NCBI GenBank assembly: GCA_035063785.1
Contig: JAPSFS010000005.1
Span: 158,069-222,068 of the forward strand
DNA from: Comamonas_C sp026954015
GTDB taxonomy: Bacteria > Pseudomonadota > Gammaproteobacteria > Burkholderiales > Burkholderiaceae_C
Direction: 5' to 3'
Length of the DNA stretch: 64,000 bases
Part shown: in pieces, positions 45,217-53,783 of the stretch
How the letters are laid out: each line of letters opens with the position of its first letter
Position numbering within the stretch: the stretch's first letter is position 1
Made by a program: the position numbers and the translations under genes
The notes under the pieces: generated by a model
Told to the model about the DNA's origin: nothing
The model's database searches: none
The model's input: only the letters and a program-made list of their open reading frames with translations

Positions 45217-46116
45217 TCAGAAGTTGTGGGCCACGCCCACGCCCCACACGTTCGTGGAAGCGTTGTTAACGCGGCTGTACACGGCGTACAGGCGGGTACG
45301 CTTGGACAGCGCGTAGTTCGCGCCCAGATCCACGCCAGTGCGCTTGGCTTGGGTGTTGCGCGCCACGTTGATCCAGGGGTTGATCGCGCCAAAGGTGCCG
45401 CCGGCGCCCAGGTGGAAGCCGCGGGCCGTACCGTTGCCGGGGGCGTCGATGTAGCCTGCATTCACCGCGAAGCCGCCAAAGTTGTAGGCGCCGTTCAGGG
45501 CCCAGCCGGTGCTCAGGCTCTTGACCTTGTTCGCATACAGGTTGGCGGTCAGCGGGCCGTTGGCGTACTTCAGCGCCAATTCAGCCGTGTTGGGGGCCGG
45601 ATCGGTGTTGTTCTTGAGCTGGTACGACGCTTCAACGCTGAACCCGCTGAAATTCGGGCTCAGGTACTTAAACATGTTGTCGTTACGAGCACCCATGCCG
45701 TTGAAGCCCAAGCCACTGCCCAGCACCGCGCTGACGCGGGTGGAAGGAATCGTCCAGATGCTGGTATCGAACCCGACGGTGTACTGGCGGCCCATGCGCA
45801 GCTCGCCAAAACCGCCGCTCAGGCCCATCCAGGCTTGGCGTTGGAACAGCTTGTTGGTGGTGTTATCCAGCGCGCCGTTGTTGATGAAGAAACCGTTTTC
45901 CATCAGGAAGTTGGCCTTCAGACCGCCACCCAGATCTTCGGTGCCCTTGAAACCCAGGCGGCTGCCGGTGCCGTCAGGCTGGTCCATCATCTGGGTCTTT
46001 ATGTCCGTGCCACCACCGATACCGACGTTGGCGACGCCATAGATGGTCACCGACGACTGCGCCATCGCGAAGCTCGAGGCACCCAGGACTGCCAAGGCAA
46101 TCAGAGATTTTTTCAT
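45217..46116 (-). CDS. Gram-negative outer membrane porin (Omp32-like)
   Basis: 299 residues. Signal peptide MKKSLIALAVLGASSFAMAQ with cleavage AMA-Q, then SSVTIYGVANVGIG and the terminal NVWGVGVAHNF, whose final Phe is the outer-membrane assembly signal. SRLGFKGTEDLGGGLKANF(L) and RQAWMGLSGGFGELRMGRQY are typical of betaproteobacterial trimeric porins. It is shorter than the usual 330-350 residues. Codon use is less GC-extreme than its neighbours, as expected for a very highly expressed gene. Ribosome site GGAG lies upstream, and the leader is about 190 bases. Confidence 0.95.
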   Translation of the reverse strand: MKKSLIALAVLGASSFAMAQSSVTIYGVANVGIGGGTDIKTQMMDQPDGTGSRLGFKGTEDLGGGLKANFLMENGFFINNGALDNTTNKLFQRQAWMGLSGGFGELRMGRQYTVGFDTSIWTIPSTRVSAVLGSGLGFNGMGARNDNMFKYLSPNFSGFSVEASYQLKNNTDPAPNTAELALKYANGPLTANLYANKVKSLSTGWALNGAYNFGGFAVNAGYIDAPGNGTARGFHLGAGGTFGAINPWINVARNTQAKRTGVDLGANYALSKRTRLYAVYSRVNNASTNVWGVGVAHNF

Positions 46117-46304
46117 TGCGAATTACTCCAAGGTTAAATAGAAGGCTCCGGCCTACAAGACTTTGCGAGTGCCGCCTCGCCGGGCCAACCTCCTGGTGGG
46201 GAAGTTCTGCGTATTGCACCAGAGCGCAGCCGGTAAGGCAAAGCAAATTGACCGGAACGGGTCTACGGTGCGCAATTTCGTTGCCCGACAACAACAAACC
46301 GCGG

Positions 46305-46754
46305 TCAGACGGCCACCACCTCGAAGCCAGTCGTGATCTCGGCCGTACGCCCGAGCATCGCGGTGGCCGAGCAGTATTTCTCGTGGCTGAGCTGCACCGC
46401 ACGGGCCACCGCCTCGTGCGCGAGCGCGTGGCCGGTGACGGTGAAATGCAGGTGGATCTTCGTGAACACCTTGGGGTCGGTCCCGGCGCGCTCTGCGCTC
46501 AGGCGCACGCTGCACCCGCGCACGTCGTGGCGCCCGCGCCGCAGGATCATCACCACGTCGTAGGCGGTGCAGCCTCCCGCGCCGGCGAGCACGGTCTCCA
46601 TCGGCCGAGGCGCCAGGTTCAGGCCGCCCTGCTCGGGCCGGGCCTCGTCGGGCGCGCCATCCATGGCCAGGATGTGACCACTGCCGGTTTCGGCGACAAA
46701 CCCCATGCCGGATCGGGTGCCGGCAGGGCCGGTCCAGCTCACGGTGCACTCCAT
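46305..46754 (-). CDS. OsmC-family protein (YhfA-like)
   Basis: 149 residues. Two cysteines occur in LAGAGGCTAYDVVMILRRGR and SHEKYCSATAML, the OsmC/Ohr peroxidatic-resolving arrangement. Overall pattern is closer to the YhfA group than Ohr. Role is thiol-dependent reduction of organic peroxides or persulfides, by family. It diverges from ilvA. Confidence 0.9.
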   Translation of the reverse strand: MECTVSWTGPAGTRSGMGFVAETGSGHILAMDGAPDEARPEQGGLNLAPRPMETVLAGAGGCTAYDVVMILRRGRHDVRGCSVRLSAERAGTDPKVFTKIHLHFTVTGHALAHEAVARAVQLSHEKYCSATAMLGRTAEITTGFEVVAV

Positions 46755-46813
46755 CGATACTCTCCGCGTTGTCCTAAGATGCGGCATTTTGCAGCGCAAC
46801 ATGCGCTTACGCC

Positions 46814-48382
46814 ATGGCCCAGCCCCTCACGCCATTCGATTACCTCAAGAAAATCCTCACCGCCCGGGTCTATGACGTGGCGATCGAATCCGACCTGCAG
46901 CCGGCCAGGGCGCTGTCGCGGCGGCTGCACAACCGCGTGCTGCTCAAGCGCGAGGACCAGCAGCCGGTGTTCAGCTTCAAGCTGCGCGGCGCCTACAACA
47001 AGATGGCGTGCCTCACGCCCGAGCAGATCGCCAAGGGCGTGATCTGCGCCTCGGCGGGCAACCATGCGCAGGGCGTCGCGCTGGCCGCGAGCCGCCTGGG
47101 CACGCGCGCCGTGATCGTGATGCCCACGACGACGCCGCAGGTGAAGATCGACGCGGTGAAGAACCTCGGCGGCGAGGTGGTGCTCACCGGCGAGAGCTAT
47201 TCCGACGCCTACGACGAGGCCGTGCGGCTGCAGCAGCGCGAGGGCCTGACCTTCATCCACCCGTTTGACGACCCCGACGTGATCGCCGGGCAGGGCACGG
47301 TCGCGATGGAGATGCTGCGCCAGTTGCAGCACCTGGGCAGCAACCGGCTCGACGCGGTGTTCGTGCCCATAGGCGGCGGCGGGCTGATCTCGGGCGTGGC
47401 CAACTACATCAAGGCGGTGCGCCCCGAAATCCGCGTGATCGGCGTGCAGATGAACGATTCGGCCGCGATGGCGCAGTCCGCCAGCCAGCGCCAGCGCGTG
47501 CACCTTCAGGATGTGGGGCTGTTTTCCGACGGCACGGCGGTGAAGATCGTGGGCGAGGAGACGTTCCGCGTCGCAAGCACGCTGGTGGACGATTACGTGC
47601 TGGTCGACACCGACGCGGTGTGCGCCGCGATCAAGGACATCTTTGTCGACACGCGCAGCATCGTCGAGCCTGCCGGCGCACTCGGCGTGGCGGCGATCAA
47701 GCAGTACGTGGCCACGCACAAGACGCGCGGCGAGACCTACGCGGCCATCCTCTCGGGCGCGAACATGAACTTCGGGCGGCTGCGCTTCGTGGCCGAGCGC
47801 GCGGAGATGGGCGAGGAGCGCGAAGCGCTGTTCGCCGTCACGATCCCCGAGGAGCGCGGCAGCTTCAAGCGCTTTTGCGAACTGGTGGGCGCGCTGCCCG
47901 GCGGCCCGCGCAGCGTGACCGAATTCAACTACCGCATCAGCGACGCGCAGCGGGCCCACGTGTTCGTGGGCCTGTCGACGCACAGCCGGGGCGAATCGGA
48001 AAAGATCGCGCGCATCTTCGACAAGAGCGGCTTTCACGCGCTCGACCTCACGCACGACGAAATGGCGAAGGAGCACCTGCGCCACCTTGTCGGCGGGCAC
48101 TCCGATCTGGCACGCAACGAACGGCTGATGCGCTTTACCTTCCCCGAGCGACCCGGCGCGCTGTTCAAGTTCCTGAACCTGATGGCGCCGACGTGGAACA
48201 TCTCGCTGTTTCACTACCGCAACCAGGGCGCGGACTACGGCCGCATCCTCGTGGGCATGCAGGTGCCACCCAGCGACGGCGCCGCGTTCGAGACCTTCTT
48301 GCGTACGCTGGGCTACCCCTGCGCGGAAGAAACGGCCAACCCGGCCTACCAGCTCTTTCTGCAGGCCAACGGCCACGGATGA
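46814..48382 (+). CDS. ilvA: Threonine ammonia-lyase, biosynthetic
   Basis: 522 residues. The PLP lysine is in FSFKLRGAYNKM (about residue 56), the phosphate loop in FVPIGGGGLISGV. The C-terminal 200 residues hold two ACT-like regulatory domains, starting ERGSFKRFCELVGAL and ERPGALFKFLNLM, the isoleucine-feedback-controlled form. It makes 2-oxobutanoate for isoleucine. Confidence 0.97.
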   Translation: MAQPLTPFDYLKKILTARVYDVAIESDLQPARALSRRLHNRVLLKREDQQPVFSFKLRGAYNKMACLTPEQIAKGVICASAGNHAQGVALAASRLGTRAVIVMPTTTPQVKIDAVKNLGGEVVLTGESYSDAYDEAVRLQQREGLTFIHPFDDPDVIAGQGTVAMEMLRQLQHLGSNRLDAVFVPIGGGGLISGVANYIKAVRPEIRVIGVQMNDSAAMAQSASQRQRVHLQDVGLFSDGTAVKIVGEETFRVASTLVDDYVLVDTDAVCAAIKDIFVDTRSIVEPAGALGVAAIKQYVATHKTRGETYAAILSGANMNFGRLRFVAERAEMGEEREALFAVTIPEERGSFKRFCELVGALPGGPRSVTEFNYRISDAQRAHVFVGLSTHSRGESEKIARIFDKSGFHALDLTHDEMAKEHLRHLVGGHSDLARNERLMRFTFPERPGALFKFLNLMAPTWNISLFHYRNQGADYGRILVGMQVPPSDGAAFETFLRTLGYPCAEETANPAYQLFLQANGHG

Positions 48383-48405
48383 AGCGCGCCGCCCGTGGCG
48401 GGCCC

Positions 48406-48948
48406 TTACGCGCCTTCCTTGAGGTGCCGGGCAAACGCCTGGCGAAACTTGTGCACCTTGGGCTGGATCACGTAGGTGCAGTAGCCCTGGTGCGGATGGT
48501 TGCGAAAGTAGGTGCCGTGGTAGTCCTCGGCAGGCCAGAACCGCGTGAGCGGCAGCACCTCGGTCACGATGGGCGTGCCGTAGTGGCCGCTCGCGTCAAG
48601 CTCGCGCACCATGGCGCGCGCCAGTTCACCGTGCGCCGGGTCGCTGTAGTACACGCCGCTGCGGTACTGCGTGCCCACGTCGTTGCCCTGGCGGTTGAGC
48701 TGGGTCGGGTCGTGCGTGGCAAAGAAGATTTCCAGCACGTCGCGCGCGCCGATTTCGACCGGGTCCCACAGCAGGCGCACCGCCTCCACGCAACCCGTCG
48801 TGCCCGTGCAGACCTGCTCGTAGCTCGGCGCGGTCGTCACGTGGCCATTGGCGTAGCCGCTGCGCACCTCCAGCACGCCGCGCACGCGCTCGAACACCGC
48901 CTCGGTGCACCAGAAGCAGCCGCCGCCCAGCACAAGAGTCTCCTGCAT
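48406..48948 (-). CDS. msrA: Peptide-methionine (S)-S-oxide reductase
   Basis: 180 residues from the ATG at 48948. The catalytic cysteine is in GGGCFWCTEAVF (C11). EVRSGYANGHVTTAPSYEQV, FFATHDPTQLNRQGNDVGTQ and the tail FRNHPHQGYC are standard MsrA blocks. It repairs oxidised methionine in the cytosol. The longer ORF up to 49017 adds no family sequence. Confidence 0.96.
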   Translation of the reverse strand: MQETLVLGGGCFWCTEAVFERVRGVLEVRSGYANGHVTTAPSYEQVCTGTTGCVEAVRLLWDPVEIGARDVLEIFFATHDPTQLNRQGNDVGTQYRSGVYYSDPAHGELARAMVRELDASGHYGTPIVTEVLPLTRFWPAEDYHGTYFRNHPHQGYCTYVIQPKVHKFRQAFARHLKEGA

Positions 48949-49066
48949 CGCCTTCACCCCCACTTTCTGCGCCCCCGCGCGGCGATACACACTATCTCGC
49001 CATGGGCAGCACGCCACCTAAAATAGCAGGTTTGTCGCACACGCGCGATCTGCCCCCGGAGTACTC

Positions 49067-49777
49067 ATGAACCTGCCTCTGAACACGCTCGCCGATACCA
49101 GCGACCGCCTCGAACAGGCGCGCTACAACATGATCGAGCAGCAGATCCGGCCATGGAACGTGCTCGACGAGCGCGTACTCGAACTGCTTGAGCGCCTGCA
49201 CCGCGAGGATTTCGTGCCACCCGAGTACCGCGACATGGCATTCACCGACATGGAAATCCCGCTCAACGACGCGCCGGTGGAGGCGCTGCGGCTGGGCCAG
49301 ATCATGCTTGCGCCGCGCGTGGAGGCGCGCATGCTGCAGGACCTGAACGTGCAGCCTGACGACCACGTGCTCGAAATCGGCGCGGGCTCGGGCTTCATGG
49401 CCGCGCTGCTCGCGGGCTGCGCCGCGCAGGTGACGACCCTTGAAATCGAGCCCCGCCTGGCGGACTTCGCGCGCAACAACCTGGCGCGCGCGGGCATCGC
49501 CAACGTGCAGGTGCGCGAGGCCGACGGCGCGCACGGCGTCATCGAAGGCGGCCCGTTCGACGTGATCGTGCTCAGCGGCTCGGTGGCGCAGGTGCCGTCC
49601 GCGCTGCTGGAGCAGCTCAAGGAAGGCGGACGCCTGGGCGCTATCGTCGGCAACGTGCCGATGATGCGCGCCACCATCGTGCAGCGCAGCGCCGGCGGCT
49701 TCACCACGGCTTCGCCCTGGGACGTGGTCACCGCCCGGCTGCGCAACTTCCCCGAGCCGTCGCCCTTCACCTTCTGA
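49067..49777 (+). CDS. Protein-L-isoaspartate O-methyltransferase-like protein
   Basis: 236 residues. The SAM-binding motif is DHVLEIGAGSGFMAALLAG (about 106-124), preceded by IEQQIRPWNVLDERVLELL, which marks the PCMT-like branch. The usual PCMT substrate motif around SQPYIVA is replaced by LGQIMLAPRVEARML, so repair of isoaspartate is uncertain. TAAAAT at 49019-49024 is a possible -10. The rhodanese gene follows after 13 bases. Confidence 0.85.
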   Translation: MNLPLNTLADTSDRLEQARYNMIEQQIRPWNVLDERVLELLERLHREDFVPPEYRDMAFTDMEIPLNDAPVEALRLGQIMLAPRVEARMLQDLNVQPDDHVLEIGAGSGFMAALLAGCAAQVTTLEIEPRLADFARNNLARAGIANVQVREADGAHGVIEGGPFDVIVLSGSVAQVPSALLEQLKEGGRLGAIVGNVPMMRATIVQRSAGGFTTASPWDVVTARLRNFPEPSPFTF

Positions 49778-49790
49778 CCGGGCGCACGCG

Positions 49791-50129
49791 GTGGTCGCCC
49801 AGATCCGGCCCTCGCAGCTCGCAGGCTGGCTGCGCGAGCACCACGACCGGCGCCCCCTCGTGCTCGACGTGCGCGAGCCCTCGGAAATGCAGCAGGCACA
49901 CCTCGCGCCCGACGAGTTCGATCTCGTCCATATCCCGATGGCCACGCTGCCTGCGCGCCTGGGCGAGCTCGACCGCCGCCGCCCCGTGGCCTGCCTGTGC
50001 CACCTGGGCGGGCGCAGCCAGCGGGTGGCGATGTACCTGGAGCAGCAGGGGTTCGAGCACGTCGCCAACATCGTCGGCGGCATCCACGCATGGTCGCTGG
50101 AATGCGATCCGAGCGTGCCGCTGTACTGA
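49791..50129 (+). CDS. Rhodanese-like domain protein
   Basis: 112 residues, a single rhodanese domain: LVLDVREPSEMQQAHL, then the active-site loop CHLGGRSQ (C70), and GFEHVANIVGGIHAW. It should carry sulfur as a persulfide in the cytosol. The start is GTG at 49791; no ATG is available. It is probably co-transcribed with the methyltransferase-like gene. Confidence 0.9.
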   Translation: MVAQIRPSQLAGWLREHHDRRPLVLDVREPSEMQQAHLAPDEFDLVHIPMATLPARLGELDRRRPVACLCHLGGRSQRVAMYLEQQGFEHVANIVGGIHAWSLECDPSVPLY

Positions 50130-50139
50130 ACGGCAGGCA

Positions 50140-50164
50140 CAAAAAAGCACCCGCGTGGGGTGCT
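50140..50164 (-). terminator. Rho-independent terminator after tRNA-Ser(GCT)
   Basis: On the minus strand AGCACCC-CACGC-GGGTGCT followed by TTTTTGTG, nine bases after the tRNA 3' end. Confidence 0.92.
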
Positions 50165-50173
50165 CTGTCGTCC

Positions 50174-50266
50174 TGGCGGAGACGAAGGGATTCGAACCCT
50201 TGATGAGGCTCTACACCCCATACTCCCTTAGCAGGGGAGCACCTTCGGCCACTCGGTCACGTCTCC
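50174..50266 (-). tRNA. tRNA-Ser (anticodon GCT)
   Basis: A 93-nt class II tRNA: acceptor GGAGACG pairs with CGTCTCC, the anticodon loop is CT-GCT-AA between TCCC and GGGA, with a long variable arm and T arm AAGGGTTCGAATCCCTT. CCA is encoded. It reads AGC/AGU serine codons. Confidence 0.97.
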
Positions 50267-50326
50267 AGGAACGGCGCATTATGCCCGAGTTCGGGCCCTG
50301 CCCAGGGCTGTGCGCCCCAGCGCAGG

Positions 50327-51586
50327 TCACTGGTCCAGGCCGAAGGCCTTGTGCAGCGCGCGCACCGCGAGTTCGACGTATTTTTCGTCGATCACGACCG
50401 AGGTCTTGATCTCGCTGGTGGAGATCATCTTGATGTTGATGCCCTCTTCGCTCAGCGTGCGAAACATGGTGCTGGCCACGCCCACCTGGCTGCGCATGCC
50501 GATGCCGACGATGCTGACCTTGGCGATGTGCGCGTCCGTCACGAGCTGGTCGGTGCCGAGCGCGGGCAGCACCTTTTCCTTGAGCAGCGTGGTGGCGCGG
50601 TCGAGCTCGCCGCGCGGCACGGTGAAGCTGAAGTCGGTCCTGCCGTCCTTGCTCAGGTTCTGGATGATGACGTCCACATCGATGTTGGCGTCGGCCACGG
50701 CGCCGAGGATGCGGTAGGCGATGCCGGGCCTGTCGGGCACGCCGAGCACCGAGATCTTGGCCTCGTCGCGCGAGAACGCGATGCCGGAGACGATGGCTTT
50801 TTCCATTTGTTCATCTTCCTCAAGTGTGATCAGCGTGCCCGAGCGCGCCTCTTCGCCGATGTCGATGTCCCACGGGGTGAAGCTGGAGAGCACGCGCAGC
50901 GGCACCTGGTACTTGCCGGCGAATTCGACCGAGCGGATCTGCAGCACCTTGCTGCCCAGGCTCGCCATTTCCAGCATTTCCTCGAAACTCAGCGTGTTCA
51001 GCCGCTGGGCTTCGGGCACGACGCGCGGGTCGGTGGTGTAGACGCCGTCCACGTCGGTGTAGATCAGGCACTCGTGCGCCTTCATCGCGGCGGCGATCGC
51101 CACGGCCGAGGTGTCGGAGCCGCCGCGCCCGAGCGTGGTGATGTTGTTGCCCGCGTCGATGCCCTGAAAGCCGGTGATGATGACGACCTTGCCGGCATCG
51201 AGCTCGGCGCGCACGTGCTGGTCGTCGATGGATTCGATGCGCGCCTTGGTGTAGCTGCTGTCGGTGCGCACCGGCACCTGCCAGCCGGTGAAGCTCACGG
51301 ACTGCAGCCCCTCGGACTGCAGCGCGATCGCGAGCAGCGCGGACGAGGCCTGCTCGCCGGTCGCGGCAAGCTGGTCGAGCTCGCGGTGGTAGGCGTCGCT
51401 CGGCCTGCCGGGCGAGAGTTCGCGCGCCAGCGCGAGCAGCCTGTTGGTCTCGCCGCTCATGGCACTGGGCACGACGACCATCTGGTGGCCTGCGCGCGCC
51501 CATTTGGCGACGCGCCGCGCGACGTTGCGGATGCGCTCGGTGGAACCCATCGAGGTACCACCGTATTTGTGTACGTACAAGGCCAT
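50327..51586 (-). CDS. lysC: Aspartate kinase
   Basis: 419 residues. KYGGTSMGSTERIRNVA at the N-terminus, TLGRGGSDTSAVAIAAAMKA and YTDVDGVYTTDPR of the kinase domain, then two ACT domains starting near ISVLGVPDRPGIAYRIL and VSIVGIGMRSQVGVASTMF. This is the monofunctional, feedback-regulated form that starts lysine, threonine and methionine synthesis. The 152-base leader after tilS contains a large palindrome. Confidence 0.97.
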   Translation of the reverse strand: MALYVHKYGGTSMGSTERIRNVARRVAKWARAGHQMVVVPSAMSGETNRLLALARELSPGRPSDAYHRELDQLAATGEQASSALLAIALQSEGLQSVSFTGWQVPVRTDSSYTKARIESIDDQHVRAELDAGKVVIITGFQGIDAGNNITTLGRGGSDTSAVAIAAAMKAHECLIYTDVDGVYTTDPRVVPEAQRLNTLSFEEMLEMASLGSKVLQIRSVEFAGKYQVPLRVLSSFTPWDIDIGEEARSGTLITLEEDEQMEKAIVSGIAFSRDEAKISVLGVPDRPGIAYRILGAVADANIDVDVIIQNLSKDGRTDFSFTVPRGELDRATTLLKEKVLPALGTDQLVTDAHIAKVSIVGIGMRSQVGVASTMFRTLSEEGINIKMISTSEIKTSVVIDEKYVELAVRALHKAFGLDQ

Positions 51587-51638
51587 GAGCGTATGCAGGA
51601 GTCCGGGAAGCCGCGCGGCGCAGGCACCCGCTTCACAA

Positions 51639-51735
51639 GGATTTGCCTTCCGTCGGATAACGAGGCGGCAAGCCGAAGACAGTGCTGCAGCACGGCAAGG
51701 CGAACCAACAAAATCAGACGATGGAAGGCAAATCC
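51639..51735. repeat. 97-bp imperfect palindrome before lysC
   Basis: Outer arms GGATTTGCCTTCC-G-TCG (51639-51655) and CGA-T-GGAAGGCAAATCC (51719-51735) match at 16 of 17 positions. The centre is the perfect palindrome GTGCTGCAGCAC (51682-51693), on the same axis of symmetry. The parts between pair poorly. It lies four bases after the tilS stop. Confidence 0.8.
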
Positions 51736-51738
51736 GTA

Positions 51739-52728
51739 TCAGGCGGTGCCACCGGGCATCCCGTGCGTGTCGGAGGGCGCGCGATTGTACCAATCGAGCA
51801 CCGCGCCGCGGCGCTCGGCATAACCCTGCCCCACCTTCAGGTGGATGCGGTGCCCGCGCGTGGCGCAGGCCGCGATCTGCGCCTGCAGGGCCGCCAGTTG
51901 CGCGCTGCTCGGCACGGCGCCGTGGTGCTCGCGCAGCCAGTGGCGCAGCACGTTGGCCTGGCGCGCGGCGCTCAGCGCGCGCAGCGCGGCGATGCGTGGC
52001 GGCACGCCGGTGGCCGCGAGGTCGATGGCCGCCAGCTCGCCCAGGAGCTGCGCCGCCTGCGCGGCGTGCCGACTCGAACGCGCGAAGGTATCGCGAAACT
52101 GCGGCGCCACCTGTTCGAGCACCGGCAGCAGACGCAGGCGCAGGCGGTTGCGGGTGTAGCGTTCGTCGCGGTTGCTCGGGTCTTCGATCCAGCCGGCGCC
52201 CTGCGCGCACAGCCAGGCGCGGATGTCGCCCGCGGCCACGCCGAGCAACGGTCGATGCCAGGTGATGCCCGAGCGCTGCCAGCGCCCCGGCATTGCGGCG
52301 AGCCCGGCCACGCCCGCGCCGCGCGTGAGCGCGAGCAGCAGGGTTTCGGCCTGGTCGTCCGCGTGCTGCGCCAATGCCATGCTTTTGATAGCTGACAGCG
52401 CTTGCCCATCCTGCGCAAACGCCACAAAAGCCTCATAACGTGCACGCCGCGCGGCGTCTTCCGGGCTCTCGCCGGGGGCAGGGTGCGCATCCACGCGGCG
52501 CACCGCGAGCGGCACGCCCAGGCGCTGGCACAGCGCCTCGCACTGGCGCACAAAATCGTCGGCTGCCGGTTGCAGCCCGTGGTGCACGTGCACGGCCCGC
52601 ACCTGCCCCGGCCAGCGGCGCGCGCAGGCGAGCAGCAGCGCCGTCGAATCGGCCCCGCCGCTGAGCGCCACGGCCAGCGGCAGTTCGGGCGCGAAGGCCG
52701 CGATGGCGGCGTCAAACGGCTGCGTCAT
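51739..52728 (-). CDS. tilS: tRNA(Ile)-lysidine synthase
   Basis: 329 residues. PP-loop ALSGGADSTALLLA (about 21-34), then HVHHGLQPAADDFVRQCEAL and the conserved LAQHADDQAETLLL and RPLLGV blocks. It modifies C34 of the tRNA-Ile that reads AUA. Residues about 99-116 (FVAFAQDGQALSAIKS region) are encoded by a copy of the palindromic repeat, directly before LAQHADDQ. The reading frame stays open, so the protein is probably functional. Confidence 0.95.
   Translation of the reverse strand: MTQPFDAAIAAFAPELPLAVALSGGADSTALLLACARRWPGQVRAVHVHHGLQPAADDFVRQCEALCQRLGVPLAVRRVDAHPAPGESPEDAARRARYEAFVAFAQDGQALSAIKSMALAQHADDQAETLLLALTRGAGVAGLAAMPGRWQRSGITWHRPLLGVAAGDIRAWLCAQGAGWIEDPSNRDERYTRNRLRLRLLPVLEQVAPQFRDTFARSSRHAAQAAQLLGELAAIDLAATGVPPRIAALRALSAARQANVLRHWLREHHGAVPSSAQLAALQAQIAACATRGHRIHLKVGQGYAERRGAVLDWYNRAPSDTHGMPGGTA
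52382..52432 (-). repeat. Palindromic repeat copy inside tilS
   Basis: Minus-strand reading gives GCTTTTGTGGCGTTTGCGCA then GGATGGGCAAGCGCTGTCAG and CTATCAAAAG: the AAGCGC-N-AGCTATCAAAAG half of the family repeat is clear. It is in frame within tilS. Confidence 0.75.
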
Positions 52729-52761
52729 GCGCGCGCGCCGGGCGGCGCAGGGCGCCGTGGC

Positions 52762-53739
52762 TCAGCGGCTGTCGGCCTTGGTGTCGGTAAAGCGCCCATA
52801 GCTGCGCAGGCGCTCGTAGCGGCGCTCCAGCAGTTCCTTGACCTTGAGGTCGGCAAGCTGGCGCCAGGCGTCGCCCAGGGCGCGCTTGAGCAGCGCGGCC
52901 ATCTGCCTGGGGTCGCGGTGCGCACCGCCCACGGGCTCGTTGACGATCTTGTCCACCACGCCCAGCGCCTTCAGGCGGTGCGCGGTGATGCCCATGGCCT
53001 CGGCCGCGTCCTGCGCCTTGTCGCTGGTCTTCCAGAGGATGGAGGCGCAGCCCTCGGGACTGATGACCGAGTAGATCGAGTACTGCAGCATGATGAGCTG
53101 GTCGGCCACGCTGATCGCCAGCGCCCCGCCGGAGCCGCCCTCGCCGATGATGGTGGTAATGATGGGCACCTCGAGCTGCGCCATCTCGTAGATGTTGCGC
53201 CCGATGGCCTCGCTCTGGCCGCGCTCCTCGGCGTCGATGCCGGGGAACGCGCCGGGCGTGTCGACGAAGGTGAACACGGGCAGCTTGAATTTCTCCGCCG
53301 TCTTCATGAGGCGCAGCGCCTTGCGGTAGCCCTCGGGGCGCGTCATGCCGAAGTTGCGCGCCGCGCGCTCCTTGGTGCCGCGGCCCTTCTGGTGGCCGAT
53401 CACCATGCAGGCGTTGCCGTTGAAGCGCGCAAGACCCCCGATGATGCTCTGGTCGTCGGCGAAGTGCCGGTCGCCGTGCAGCTCGGTGAATTCGGTGAAG
53501 ATCTCGGCGACGTAGTCCAGCGTGTAGGGCCGGTCGGCGTGGCGCGCGATCTTGGTGATCTGCCACGGCGTGAGGCTGCTGTAGATGTCCTTGGTGAGCT
53601 GCTGGCTCTTCTTGGTGAGCTGCCCGATCTCTTCGGATATGTCGACCGCGCTTTCGTTGTGCACGTAGCGCAGTTCCTCGATTTTGGATTCGAGCTCCGC
53701 GATCGGCTGCTCGAAATCCAGGAAGGTCTTTTTTGCCAA
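52762..53739 (-). CDS. accA: Acetyl-CoA carboxylase carboxyltransferase subunit alpha
   Basis: 325 residues. FLDFEQPIAELESKIEELRY at the start, HGDRHFADDQSIIGGLARF, FVDTPGAFPGIDAEERGQSE and IGEGGSGGALAISVADQLIM are standard AccA blocks. With AccD it transfers carboxylate from biotin to acetyl-CoA, the first committed step of fatty acid synthesis. AccD is not in the window. A MITE-like palindrome starts about 45 bases upstream of its start. Confidence 0.98.
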   Translation of the reverse strand: MAKKTFLDFEQPIAELESKIEELRYVHNESAVDISEEIGQLTKKSQQLTKDIYSSLTPWQITKIARHADRPYTLDYVAEIFTEFTELHGDRHFADDQSIIGGLARFNGNACMVIGHQKGRGTKERAARNFGMTRPEGYRKALRLMKTAEKFKLPVFTFVDTPGAFPGIDAEERGQSEAIGRNIYEMAQLEVPIITTIIGEGGSGGALAISVADQLIMLQYSIYSVISPEGCASILWKTSDKAQDAAEAMGITAHRLKALGVVDKIVNEPVGGAHRDPRQMAALLKRALGDAWRQLADLKVKELLERRYERLRSYGRFTDTKADSR

Positions 53740-53783
53740 GTTGTTCTCTCCTCGGGCGGTGGCCCGAGCCGTGCCCGACGTTC

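Noticed and set aside
50174..50266. tRNA genes as possible integration sites for an island
   Set aside because: Around all three tRNAs I saw no integrase, no duplicated tRNA 3' end and no shift in gene content.
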